A stretch of 5,155 bases of DNA from Thermoplasmata archaeon. Lineage in GTDB: Archaea > Thermoplasmatota > Thermoplasmata > Thermoplasmatales > Thermoplasmataceae. This document shows, in pieces, positions 1-5,155 of this stretch (within the stretch, counting starts at the first letter, position 1; the number at the start of each line of letters is the position of its first letter). The stretch is from assembly GCA_021792045.1 (NCBI GenBank), contig JAJYVJ010000125.1:1-5155 (forward strand), given 5' to 3'. The translations under genes were made by a program, and so were the position numbers. A model generated the notes under the pieces. It had not been told where the DNA came from and made no database searches. It saw only the letters and a program-made list of their open reading frames with translations.

Positions 1-2007
1 ACAAGCAGTGGATCCTCAACATCGCTTTATCTTATGAATGGCTCTTATAATATCACGATTTCTGACAGTGCGGGTTATCAGGCTAACCCGAACGTTATTA
101 ACGTCTTTGTAAACGGTTCATCTCAGAGTTATCAGGTTGCATTCACATCTCCTACCAATCTTTCAGTTATCAGATCTCTTAACACTCTGTATATGCTTTC
201 TAACTTTACGCATTCTGGGAACTACTTAATGGGAAACCTGATAAGTAGTGGTATCCCATCCACCGGCATGGTTGTCGACCAGACGAATAACCGTCTATAT
301 TATTTAGCATCGCCGGAAGATACTGTAAGCATTTACAACTTAACAACGGGTTCTTACCTACCTTTCTTCAAGTTACATGAAATACACCAAATTCCACTCT
401 CATTGTATTATAGCCAGTCTTCAGATCTTCTATTTCTTTATTCTGTTGGAATTGGAAATTTTTCCACCGTTTCAGTTTTTAACCCTAATAATATGAATCT
501 TGTCAATGAAATGAAGCTTCCCACCTTATTTGAGTATAATTTGGCTAAGTTTTCTGCAGATAAGTCAAATTCAAGCCTCATATTTTTGATGGAGTTTAAT
601 GCATCTAGTTACATACCAACGGCAGCAACTATTACTGCATCTGGAACATTGATTCAAATAACTAACTTTTCGAAATTTCCAACTTCATCAGGGACTTCGC
701 TCGTATTTTCACAACCGTCCTACAAAGATGAATTATTGCTGACTAATGCAACCTCGCTTGATATTCTTAATGTTACATCTGGAAAGAGTACCCTTATAAA
801 TGCGCCTGTGGGTGATCATTTATTAGTGCCTGTAGAAATTGGCAATTCTCCAATTTTCTTCGTAGGGTTCAATAGCACGGGAGTAGCTGTGATGTTTAAT
901 CTCTCCTCCGCATTGTTCTATAATGACGCCGCCTATTCTTTTGTTGCAGTCTCTTCTGCATATAATACTCTAAACGGAGTTGAATACGTTTCAGTCTTAA
1001 CGCCATCTGAATACTTCGGTGGGATCGTTGCCTTGAACACCTCAACTGGAAAAGTACTGTCTGAAATACTATTGCCTTTAAGCGAAATAAGCATAGCACT
1101 CCAGATGTCTCAAACAAATCAGTCCCTCTTGTCTCTTAGTTATGTAGCTAATGCTTCCTCAACAAACGGTCAAGTGTTGATTTTTGGAGTTCAAAAAGCA
1201 TATAATGTTACTTTTAAAGAATCTGGTCTTCCAAGCGGAACAGACTGGTTCGTAAACATCTCCGGCAGGCAATCTTCGGGTCCTATTAACTCTAGATCAA
1301 CCTATTCATTGAATCTGGTGAACGGCACTTATTCCTATAGTGCTTCTACATCAGATAAGGAGTTTAAGCCGGTTTATACTGACACCTTTGCAGTAAGTGG
1401 ATCTTCGCTTTCCGTAAATGTAACATACAAGCCTGTAGTTTATGCAGTCGCATTCAGGGAGTCAGGACTACCAGCTAATGTCCCATGGTATGTCAACGTA
1501 AGCGGTGAAACGGTGTCTGGCGCCATCCTCTCATCAATGTTTTCAGAATCGCTGCAAAATGGGTCATATATTTTTGCAGCAACAACGAGTGATTTGAACT
1601 ATGCCGCTCACTATACATCGGCATTCACGGTTTCAGGGGCAAATCTGTCGATTAATGTTACATTCTACCAGATACGCTTTGAAGTCACTTTTACTGAGAC
1701 AGGCCTGCCCGCAGGTACTTCTTGGAATATTACCGTGGACGGCGTGAATCATGTAGTTGCTGGAACCAGTTTATCTATCTATTTCTTGAATGGGACCTAC
1801 TCTTATAGTACTAAAGTAGCAGGATATACCACGGTTAACGGGTCTGGGAACGTTACTGTTTCAGGTAATCAGGTCAGTATATCCATATCATTTAAGCCGA
1901 TCTCTTCAAGCACCGGTCTTGGTTTGATAGATTACATCGCTATCGGTGTCGTAGCAGCTGTAATAGTAGTAGCTGGTCTTGTTTTGTATTTAAGAAAGAA
2001 GAAGTGA
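1..2007 (+). CDS. Large cell-surface protein, C-terminal part: beta-propeller-like region, GLP-GT-W beta repeats, membrane anchor (5'-partial)
   Basis: The reading frame is open from base 1, and the first ATG (base 34) lies inside a repeat (LYLM-NGSY aligns with IYFL-NGTY of the last repeat), so the true start is upstream. Residues here count from base 1 (668 in all). Residues 1-51 are the tail of one beta repeat. Residues 52-400 resemble a secreted beta-propeller, with blade-like 'VVDQTNNRLYYLAS...TVSIYNLTTG' strings as in YVTN-type propellers. Residues 401-480, 481-559 and 560-634 are three repeats with an E-S/T-GLP-x5-W motif, an NG-T/S-Y motif and a VSG..(S/N)(V/I)(N/S)(V/I) end. Residues 640-664 are hydrophobic and are followed by RKKK, so the C-terminus is anchored with the bulk outside. 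I count 29 N-x-S/T sequons and no cysteine, which fits a heavily glycosylated exported protein. No catalytic motif is visible. Such repeats occur in many Thermoplasmata surface proteins, including thermopsin-like ones. An adhesion or envelope role is inference. Confidence 0.88.
   Translation, partial: TSSGSSTSLYLMNGSYNITISDSAGYQANPNVINVFVNGSSQSYQVAFTSPTNLSVIRSLNTLYMLSNFTHSGNYLMGNLISSGIPSTGMVVDQTNNRLYYLASPEDTVSIYNLTTGSYLPFFKLHEIHQIPLSLYYSQSSDLLFLYSVGIGNFSTVSVFNPNNMNLVNEMKLPTLFEYNLAKFSADKSNSSLIFLMEFNASSYIPTAATITASGTLIQITNFSKFPTSSGTSLVFSQPSYKDELLLTNATSLDILNVTSGKSTLINAPVGDHLLVPVEIGNSPIFFVGFNSTGVAVMFNLSSALFYNDAAYSFVAVSSAYNTLNGVEYVSVLTPSEYFGGIVALNTSTGKVLSEILLPLSEISIALQMSQTNQSLLSLSYVANASSTNGQVLIFGVQKAYNVTFKESGLPSGTDWFVNISGRQSSGPINSRSTYSLNLVNGTYSYSASTSDKEFKPVYTDTFAVSGSSLSVNVTYKPVVYAVAFRESGLPANVPWYVNVSGETVSGAILSSMFSESLQNGSYIFAATTSDLNYAAHYTSAFTVSGANLSINVTFYQIRFEVTFTETGLPAGTSWNITVDGVNHVVAGTSLSIYFLNGTYSYSTKVAGYTTVNGSGNVTVSGNQVSISISFKPISSSTGLGLIDYIAIGVVAAVIVVAGLVLYLRKKK
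1201..1902 (+). repeat. Three tandem beta-repeat units (80, 79 and 75 codons) in the surface protein
   Basis: The units cover 1201-1440, 1441-1677 and 1678-1902. Each opens with an aromatic residue and a V-x-F strand, then E-S/T-GLP and a tryptophan, then a mid motif NGTY or NGSY, and ends with a VSG strand and a final strand such as VNVTYKP or ISISFKP. The tail of a fourth unit lies at bases 1-153, before the propeller-like region. The match is clear in protein but poor in DNA, so the units are old. The fold is probably an Ig-like or carboxypeptidase-regulatory-like beta sandwich, which is inference. Confidence 0.85.
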
Positions 2008-2014
2008 TTCTGGA

Positions 2015-2040
2015 TACTTGCTACCGTAATGTAGCAAGTG
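2015..2040 (+). terminator. Hairpin just after the surface-protein gene, possible terminator or mRNA 3' end
   Basis: The arms ACTTGCTAC (2016-2024) and GTAGCAAGT (2031-2039) are a perfect 9-bp inverted repeat around a 6-base loop, and a T:G pair can extend the stem by one. It starts 8 bases after the TGA stop. The bases that follow are only mildly T-rich, with no clean U-tract, so it may protect or process the 3' end rather than end transcription alone. The pairing is seen directly; the function is inferred from its position. Confidence 0.55.
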
Positions 2041-2255
2041 ACCTGTTTGCTTCTTCAAATTTATACACCTTTAAACTATCCACCTTACCCTGACGCAAAA
2101 ACTTATATCGAACTTCTCTAAATTGCAACACATGTCTTAATTCAATCGATTGATTGTAAGGACCTCAATTGCCATTTTAGAAAAACCCTGACAGTTTATA
2201 GACGTGTTAGATGTGTAGGAACAATAAGCCCAAATAGGCCGATTCAACAATATGA
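2041..2255. other. Non-coding gap between the surface-protein gene and tRNA-Gly
   Basis: I see no convincing reading frame in these 215 A+T-rich bases. They hold a TATA-like CTTATATC near 2102, a 12-base perfect palindrome at 2142-2153, and on the minus strand a T5 run (the complement of AAAAA near 2180) that could end the tRNA transcript. I see no C/D-box sRNA signature and no copy of the tRNA 3' end that would mark an integrated element. Confidence 0.5.
2142..2153. repeat. 12-base perfect palindrome TCAATCGATTGA
   Basis: The sequence equals its own reverse complement over 12 bases. It lies in the gap downstream of both converging genes (surface protein on +, tRNA-Gly on -). Dimeric regulators bind such sites, but nothing adjacent shows that one acts here, and chance is a fair explanation in A+T-rich DNA. 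Confidence 0.3.
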
Positions 2256-2328
2256 TGCGGGTGCCGGGATTTGGACCCGAGGCACGAGCTTGGCAAGCTC
2301 GCGTGTTACCAGGCTACACCACACCCGC
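2256..2328 (-). tRNA. tRNA-Gly, anticodon GCC
   Basis: On the minus strand the 73 bases fold as a full cloverleaf. The acceptor is GCGGGTG with CACCCGC and discriminator A. The D stem is GTGT/ACAC with GG in the loop. The anticodon stem is CGAGC/GCTCG around TTGCCAA, giving anticodon GCC (complement at 2292-2294), which reads GGC and GGU. The variable loop has 4 bases, and the T stem is TCGGG/CCCGG. There is no intron, and CCA is not encoded (the next bases read TCA), so CCA must be added by the nucleotidyltransferase. A73 is usual for archaeal tRNA-Gly. One oddity is the T loop TCCAAAT, which puts C at position 55 where nearly all tRNAs have U (pseudouridine). The gene stands alone and faces the surface-protein gene. 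Confidence 0.95.
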
Positions 2329-2348
2329 TCAAGCTCGGTATCATATCA

Positions 2349-2363
2349 GCTTTAAAAAATTTC
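2349..2363 (-). promoter_or_regulatory. Likely BRE/TATA box for tRNA-Gly
   Basis: Read on the minus strand, this stretch is GAAATTTTTTAAAGC, a purine-rich BRE-like GAAA followed by a T-rich TATA-like core. The core centre lies about 27 bases before the first base of the mature tRNA, the usual archaeal spacing. This rests on motif and position only. Confidence 0.5.
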
Positions 2364-2658
2364 TTGAATTGGTTTTATGTCAGCCATTTAATGATAAAAA
2401 TAAACCAATAGATAAATTCTACATATATAGAAGGTTTAAACAAATTATAGTAAAACTCCAACTTATTGGGTCTAACTTCCCGAAATTTTTGTCTATTTTA
2501 GAAGGATTAAAGTGCCAGCATAACCCTTGTAAAAGTCTTGAAATTCGGTGTCTGTGAAAACTTTAATGGAAATCATATTTGGCAAAAGATCTTATTACGT
2601 TTGTCTTGATGAGAGATTATGGCAGCCCTGTTTTTTAGTAAGTCAGACAACAAAAATC

Positions 2659-2666
2659 TTTTAATA
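2659..2666 (+). promoter_or_regulatory. Likely TATA box for tes
   Basis: TTTTAATA, within CTTTTAATATA, lies after an A-rich stretch that could serve as BRE. Its centre is about 42 bases before the tes ATG, so transcription would begin near 2688-2690. That leaves a short leader that just includes the AGGTGA site. A second A+T-rich core (GATTTAAA, about 2673-2680) would instead give a nearly leaderless mRNA lacking that site, so I prefer the first. Confidence 0.5.
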
Positions 2667-2690
2667 TAGGTTGATTTAAAGTGTTAAAAT

Positions 2691-2696
2691 AGGTGA
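2691..2696 (+). promoter_or_regulatory. Shine-Dalgarno site of tes (AGGTGA)
   Basis: AGGTGA matches the GGAGGTGAT complement of the archaeal 16S rRNA 3' end and sits 8 bases before ATG 2705. It selects that ATG over the next in-frame ATG at 2723. None of the other genes whose start is visible here has a comparable site. Confidence 0.7.
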
Positions 2697-2704
2697 ATGA
2701 CTAG

Positions 2705-4525
2705 ATGATTGTAGCTGAAGAGATGAACAAACATCCCGAAGTCAGGTTTGCAGCAGACTTCGAGATTAGTAAGAATGCACCTTTCAAAACGGTTGACGAG
2801 TTCGTCGCACAAATGGGGAACCTTATCAACCCAGATATGTTGATTATGAGGGTTACCGAGAGTCTTTGCCCTCTATGTGCCGATGAAGAGAAATTCGATC
2901 AAATGAGGATTCCCGCAATAGTTTATGAGAATTCTGGTGAAGTTAAGCTGATAAAAGAGTGCCCCGAGCATGGTATAACGAGAGAGAAATACTGGGAAGA
3001 CTACGATATGTACCAGGAAGCTAAAAAGTGGGCAGACAAGGGTATAAGGATTCTTAACCCCAATGTTGCAATGCTTGAAGAGAAGATTATTTGCCCAACG
3101 CACTGCGGTCTTTGTGTAAAGCATAAGTCTCACACTGGCCTGGGTAATGTTGTAGTGACAAACCGCTGCGATCTATCATGCTGGTACTGCTTCTTCTATG
3201 CAAAGGAAAATGAACCAATCTACGAGCCGTCACAAGACCAGGTCCGCATGATGCTCAGAAGAATGAGGAACGAGAAACCTGTTGGAGCAAATGCTGTCCA
3301 GATAACTGGTGGGGAGCCAACTATAAGGGACGACATCATTGATGTGATAAAGATTGCAAGAGAGGAAGGATACGAGCATATCCAGCTTAACACAAACAGT
3401 GTAAGAGCTGCTTTCGATCCTGACTTTCCGAGAAAGGTCAGAGAGGCTGGTTCAAACGTAATATACACATCCTTTGATGGTCCTACGCCAAGATCAAACC
3501 CGAAGAACTTCTGGGAGGTACCTGCAGCACTGGAGAACTACAAGAAGGCTCCGCTCGGCGTCGTATTAGTTCCTACGGTAATAGGTGGAATAAACGATCA
3601 CTACCTTGGAGATATCATCAAGTTCGGTCTTTCTAACATAGATGTAGTAAGGGCAGTAAATTTCCAGCCCGTCAGTCTTGTAGGCAGAATGCCTGACAGG
3701 ATGAGGGAGAAGCAGAGAGTTACAATTCCCGGATGCATCAAGAAGATAGAACAGCAGACAGACGGAATGATTGGCAGGGAGGACTTCTTTACTGTTCCAT
3801 CAACAACAAAAGTCTCAAACTTCGTTGAAGCCCTTAAAGGCAAAGACATGTACAAGCTTTCAATCCACTTTGCCTGCGGAATGGGTACCTACATCTTCAA
3901 GGAAGGCGACAAGGTCACACCGATTACGAGATTCATCGATGTTAGAGGAATGTTCGAGTATATGGGCGAACTTGGCGATGAGATGAAGGGATCCAGCTTC
4001 AAGAGACTTAAGAGAGTCGAATCGGTATCAAAGCTGCTCCTGAACCTAGGAAAGTTCGTCGATTATGAGAAAGCACCGAAAGACTTCAAGCTGAAGGATA
4101 TGGTCTACAATGCATTCACAGATGGTGACTACCATGGTCTTAAGGCATTCCACTACAAGTCTATGTTCGTTGGATTCATGCACTTCATGGACCCCTACAC
4201 ATATGATGTGGACAGGGTTGAGAGATGCGACATACACTACGCTATGCCTGACGGAAGAGTAGTGCCGTTCTGTGCTTTCAATGTCATACCCGAACTTTAC
4301 AGGGATGCAACTCAGAGGAAATACTCCATACCTGCCAAACTTTACGAAGAGAGAACAGGAAAGGTACTCAAGAGAGAGAAGTACTTCAGAGATTACACCA
4401 TGGAAGAGAAGCGCAAGATCCTGAAGTTCTATGAGGACAGCATTGGCAGAAAGCTCAGGGAAGATGAAATCGGCCTGAATCTGGAAGAAGCAATCCCAGT
4501 GATATCTTCCTCAAGACCAGAGTAA
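2705..4525 (+). CDS. tes: Radical SAM tetraether lipid synthase (Tes / MJ0619 family)
   Basis: A complete 606-residue protein. Tes joins the C40 ends of two archaeal diether lipids by radical C-C coupling to form macrocyclic diether and membrane-spanning tetraether (GDGT) lipids, acting on lipid substrates at the membrane. The N-terminal region has CPLC (C55, C58) and C86, likely ligands of the rubredoxin-like iron seen in this family. CPTHCGLC (C130, C134, C137) is a first CX3CX2C set. CDLSCWYC (C155, C159, C162) is the second and fits the SAM-binding cluster, with an aromatic before the last Cys. TGGEP (201-205) is the SAM amino-group motif. C344, C391, C508 and C523 could serve a further cluster. 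Two CX3CX2C sets and a Cys-rich N-terminus separate it from ordinary radical SAM proteins. MJ0619 was earlier proposed to methylate a pterin; the tetraether role is the better-supported one. Transcription is probably monocistronic or shared with the archease 21 bases downstream. The start is fixed by AGGTGA. Confidence 0.9.
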   Translation: MIVAEEMNKHPEVRFAADFEISKNAPFKTVDEFVAQMGNLINPDMLIMRVTESLCPLCADEEKFDQMRIPAIVYENSGEVKLIKECPEHGITREKYWEDYDMYQEAKKWADKGIRILNPNVAMLEEKIICPTHCGLCVKHKSHTGLGNVVVTNRCDLSCWYCFFYAKENEPIYEPSQDQVRMMLRRMRNEKPVGANAVQITGGEPTIRDDIIDVIKIAREEGYEHIQLNTNSVRAAFDPDFPRKVREAGSNVIYTSFDGPTPRSNPKNFWEVPAALENYKKAPLGVVLVPTVIGGINDHYLGDIIKFGLSNIDVVRAVNFQPVSLVGRMPDRMREKQRVTIPGCIKKIEQQTDGMIGREDFFTVPSTTKVSNFVEALKGKDMYKLSIHFACGMGTYIFKEGDKVTPITRFIDVRGMFEYMGELGDEMKGSSFKRLKRVESVSKLLLNLGKFVDYEKAPKDFKLKDMVYNAFTDGDYHGLKAFHYKSMFVGFMHFMDPYTYDVDRVERCDIHYAMPDGRVVPFCAFNVIPELYRDATQRKYSIPAKLYEERTGKVLKREKYFRDYTMEEKRKILKFYEDSIGRKLREDEIGLNLEEAIPVISSSRPE

Positions 4526-4533
4526 TCCCTTAA

Positions 4534-4548
4534 TTTTTTATTATTTTT
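4534..4548 (+). terminator. T-rich tract between tes and archease, possible terminator
   Basis: TTTTTTATTATTTTT starts 8 bases after the tes stop codon and runs into the TTG start of the archease. U-tracts like this end transcription in archaea without a hairpin. If it works here, part of the tes transcripts end before the archease; if not, the two genes share an mRNA. The overlap of tract and start codon is seen directly; its effect is inference. Confidence 0.45.
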
Positions 4549-4936
4549 GATAAAATACAAAATTCTGGATAACACCGCTGATATCCTTATCCGTGTATAT
4601 GGCAAGGATTCAGCAACAATTCTTTCTAATTCCATTTATGCTGTGGCCTCCCTTATATACAGGAGGCGGCTGAAAGCGAATGCTGAACATACCGAAAGAA
4701 TAATGGCGGAAATTACACCATACCTTATGGTTGATATGATGAATTTTGTAATTTCTGAATTCGAGACGAACAGGACACTCTATTTCTCTTGCAAGTTGCA
4801 GGGTTCAGTCGTAAAATTAAAGGGACACAGGTTCGCGAGGATTATCAAGCCAAGTAATAGCGTCAAGGCAGCAACTTACCATAATCTCCCTGCTCACTTA
4901 GTCCAAGGGTACCTGGATATAACACTTGATATCTGA
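4547..4936 (+). CDS. Archease, activator of tRNA ligase RtcB
   Basis: A 129-residue protein with the archease layout. It has an N-terminal strand with TADI (residues 10-13, D12), a central helix LMVDMMNFVISEFET (60-74) matching the family's 'LLVDWLNELL' helix, the late KAATYH motif (107-112), and the C-terminal LDI ending with D128. Archease helps RtcB form its guanylylated intermediate and turn over when it joins tRNA exon halves after intron cleavage; the conserved aspartates bind metal. The family motif is usually E/D-HTAD; here the histidine is asparagine (N9). The start is TTG, the only start codon after the in-frame tes stop, and it gives the normal N-terminus with TADI about 10 residues in. 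No Shine-Dalgarno is visible. It lies 21 bases after tes in the same frame. rtcB is not in the window. The length is slightly short for the family and the middle is divergent. Confidence 0.85.
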   Translation: MIKYKILDNTADILIRVYGKDSATILSNSIYAVASLIYRRRLKANAEHTERIMAEITPYLMVDMMNFVISEFETNRTLYFSCKLQGSVVKLKGHRFARIIKPSNSVKAATYHNLPAHLVQGYLDITLDI

Positions 4937-4988
4937 ATTTTTTTGAATTCTGCGGAATCTGAACTTGTGTCTTTGATATCTGGTTTTT
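4926..4988. repeat. Direct repeat TTGATATCTG, each copy followed by a T-run
   Basis: TTGATATCTG occurs at 4926-4935 and again at 4973-4982, 47 bases apart. The first copy encodes the end of the archease and its TGA and is followed by AATTTTTTT. The second is non-coding and is followed by GTTTTT. The repeat is seen directly; duplication of a gene end or a tandem termination signal is inference. Confidence 0.55.
4938..4944 (+). terminator. U-tract terminator of the archease gene
   Basis: A run of seven T begins two bases after the archease TGA codon. A second, weaker T5 run at 4984-4988 follows a repeat of the same preceding ten bases. Poly-U ends without a strong hairpin are normal in archaea. 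A weak ATTC-TGCG-GAAT hairpin lies between the two runs. Confidence 0.5.
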
Positions 4989-4999
4989 ATCCTGAAAAG

Positions 5000-5007
5000 T
5001 AAAATAA
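5000..5007 (+). promoter_or_regulatory. Possible TATA box for the arginine decarboxylase gene
   Basis: TAAAATAA follows GAAAAG, which could act as BRE. Its centre is about 28 bases before ATG 5032, so transcription would begin at or next to the start codon and the mRNA would be leaderless. That agrees with the lack of a Shine-Dalgarno site. The more TATA-like TTTTATAT at 5013-5020 is too close to the ATG to drive it. Confidence 0.4.
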
Positions 5008-5031
5008 GGCTCTTTTATATCTGCAGCCGAC

Positions 5032-5155
5032 ATGGATTCATACGTACCTGAAAAAATATTCTTTACACGTGGAGTCGGCAGGGCGGAGAGTCAGCTCCAG
5101 TCGTTTGAAGAGGCCCTGAGGGATGCGGGAATAGCGCCTTATAATCTCATAAGCG
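5032..5155 (+). CDS. pdaD: Pyruvoyl-dependent arginine decarboxylase, N-terminal 41 residues (3'-partial)
   Basis: The visible residues carry the family's opening pattern: [11 protein letters not shown] (6-16), then [11 protein letters not shown] (24-34) and NLIS (38-41). The enzyme removes CO2 from arginine to give agmatine, the precursor of archaeal polyamines and of the agmatidine base in tRNA-Ile(CAU). It is made as a proenzyme that cuts itself at an SS-I-x-PP site to create the pyruvoyl group. That site normally follows NLI/V within a few residues and so lies just past the window edge and cannot be checked. The start is ATG 5032: the frame has a TAA at 5005 and no other start codon between. 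No Shine-Dalgarno is present, which suggests leaderless translation. It lies 95 bases after the archease, past two T-runs, and probably has its own promoter. Confidence 0.85.
   Translation, partial: MDSYVPEKIFFTRGVGRAESQLQSFEEALRDAGIAPYNLIS

Larger units (their letters stand above)
2329..2704. other. A+T-rich intergenic region between tRNA-Gly and tes
   Basis: These 376 bases hold no gene I can support. A long open frame on the + strand (2252-2557) takes its only ATG codons from antisense tRNA sequence and has low-complexity composition, so I do not call it. Visible elements are the tRNA promoter at the left edge, an 8-bp inverted repeat ATTGGTTT (2368-2375) / AAACCAAT (2402-2409) with a 26-base loop, a TATA-like ACATATATAG (2421-2430) with no gene near it, the palindrome GTTTAAAC (2434-2441), a T6 run (2631-2636), and the tes promoter and ribosome binding site at the right edge. 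A short non-coding RNA between about 2450 and 2636 is possible but unproven. Confidence 0.5.

Noticed and set aside
34..36. ATG as the start of the surface-protein gene
   Set aside because: The frame is open to base 1, and this ATG sits in the middle of a beta repeat that aligns with the later repeats, so the gene continues upstream.
2368..2409. Inverted repeat ATTGGTTT/AAACCAAT as a terminator or regulatory hairpin
   Set aside because: It has only eight pairs with a 26-base loop in A+T-rich DNA and no adjacent gene end, so it is noted in the intergenic entry only.
2252..2557. Protein gene of 101 codons on the + strand
   Set aside because: Its only ATG codons lie at the tRNA end and the first 25 codons are antisense tRNA. 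No Shine-Dalgarno site or family motif is seen.
2041..2704. Integrated element at the tRNA, CRISPR or insertion sequence
   Set aside because: There is no duplicated tRNA end, no integrase or transposase frame, no spaced repeats and no terminal inverted repeats with target duplication.
2697..2708. Mini reading frame ATG-ACT-AGA-TGA overlapping the tes start
   Set aside because: Three codons directly abutting AGGTGA leave no ribosome spacing; it is most simply chance.
2873..3133. Open frames opposite tes, and other shifted-frame frames within it
   Set aside because: They lie fully within a gene with strong family motifs and show no recognisable protein features of their own.
5013..5020. TTTTATAT as TATA box for the arginine decarboxylase gene
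   Set aside because: Its centre is only about 15 bases before the ATG, so transcription would start inside the coding region and the frame has no later start in the window.

Overview
The window looks like a chromosomal piece of an archaeon of the Thermoplasmatales or a close relative. Three things point that way. There is a large secreted protein built from 'GLP-GT-W' beta repeats with a C-terminal membrane anchor, a type common in Thermoplasmata. There is a tetraether lipid synthase (Tes), as expected of a lineage with membrane-spanning lipids. There are also an archease and a pyruvoyl-dependent arginine decarboxylase, which are typical of archaea. The tRNA has a GCC anticodon, discriminator A and no encoded CCA, and the T-rich TATA-like boxes and U-tract ends also suit an archaeon. 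The species cannot be named from the sequence alone.

Layout, left to right: (1) bases 1-2007, + strand, the C-terminal 668 residues of a cell-surface protein whose start lies before the window; a perfect 9-bp hairpin follows its stop. (2) About 700 bases of A+T-rich DNA with no convincing protein gene, holding only a tRNA-Gly(GCC) on the minus strand at 2256-2328. (3) 2705-4525, + strand, a complete radical SAM tetraether synthase (tes) with its own TATA-like box and Shine-Dalgarno site. (4) 4547-4936, + strand, an archease, the activator of the tRNA ligase RtcB, starting at a TTG codon 21 bases after tes and in the same frame. (5) From 5032, + strand, the first 41 residues of pyruvoyl-dependent arginine decarboxylase, cut by the window end.

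These are mostly housekeeping functions: envelope display, membrane lipid cross-linking, tRNA supply and tRNA splicing/ligation support, and agmatine production (for polyamines and, in archaea, for agmatidine in tRNA-Ile). The tRNA gene, archease and arginine decarboxylase loosely share a tRNA theme, but the separate promoters and U-tracts argue against one operon. I found no CRISPR array, insertion sequence, phage gene or defence system, and I do not claim an undescribed system. The points most worth a second look are the C at tRNA position 55, the TTG start and altered HTAD motif of the archease beside tes, the doubled U-tract signal after the archease, and the non-coding stretch before tes.
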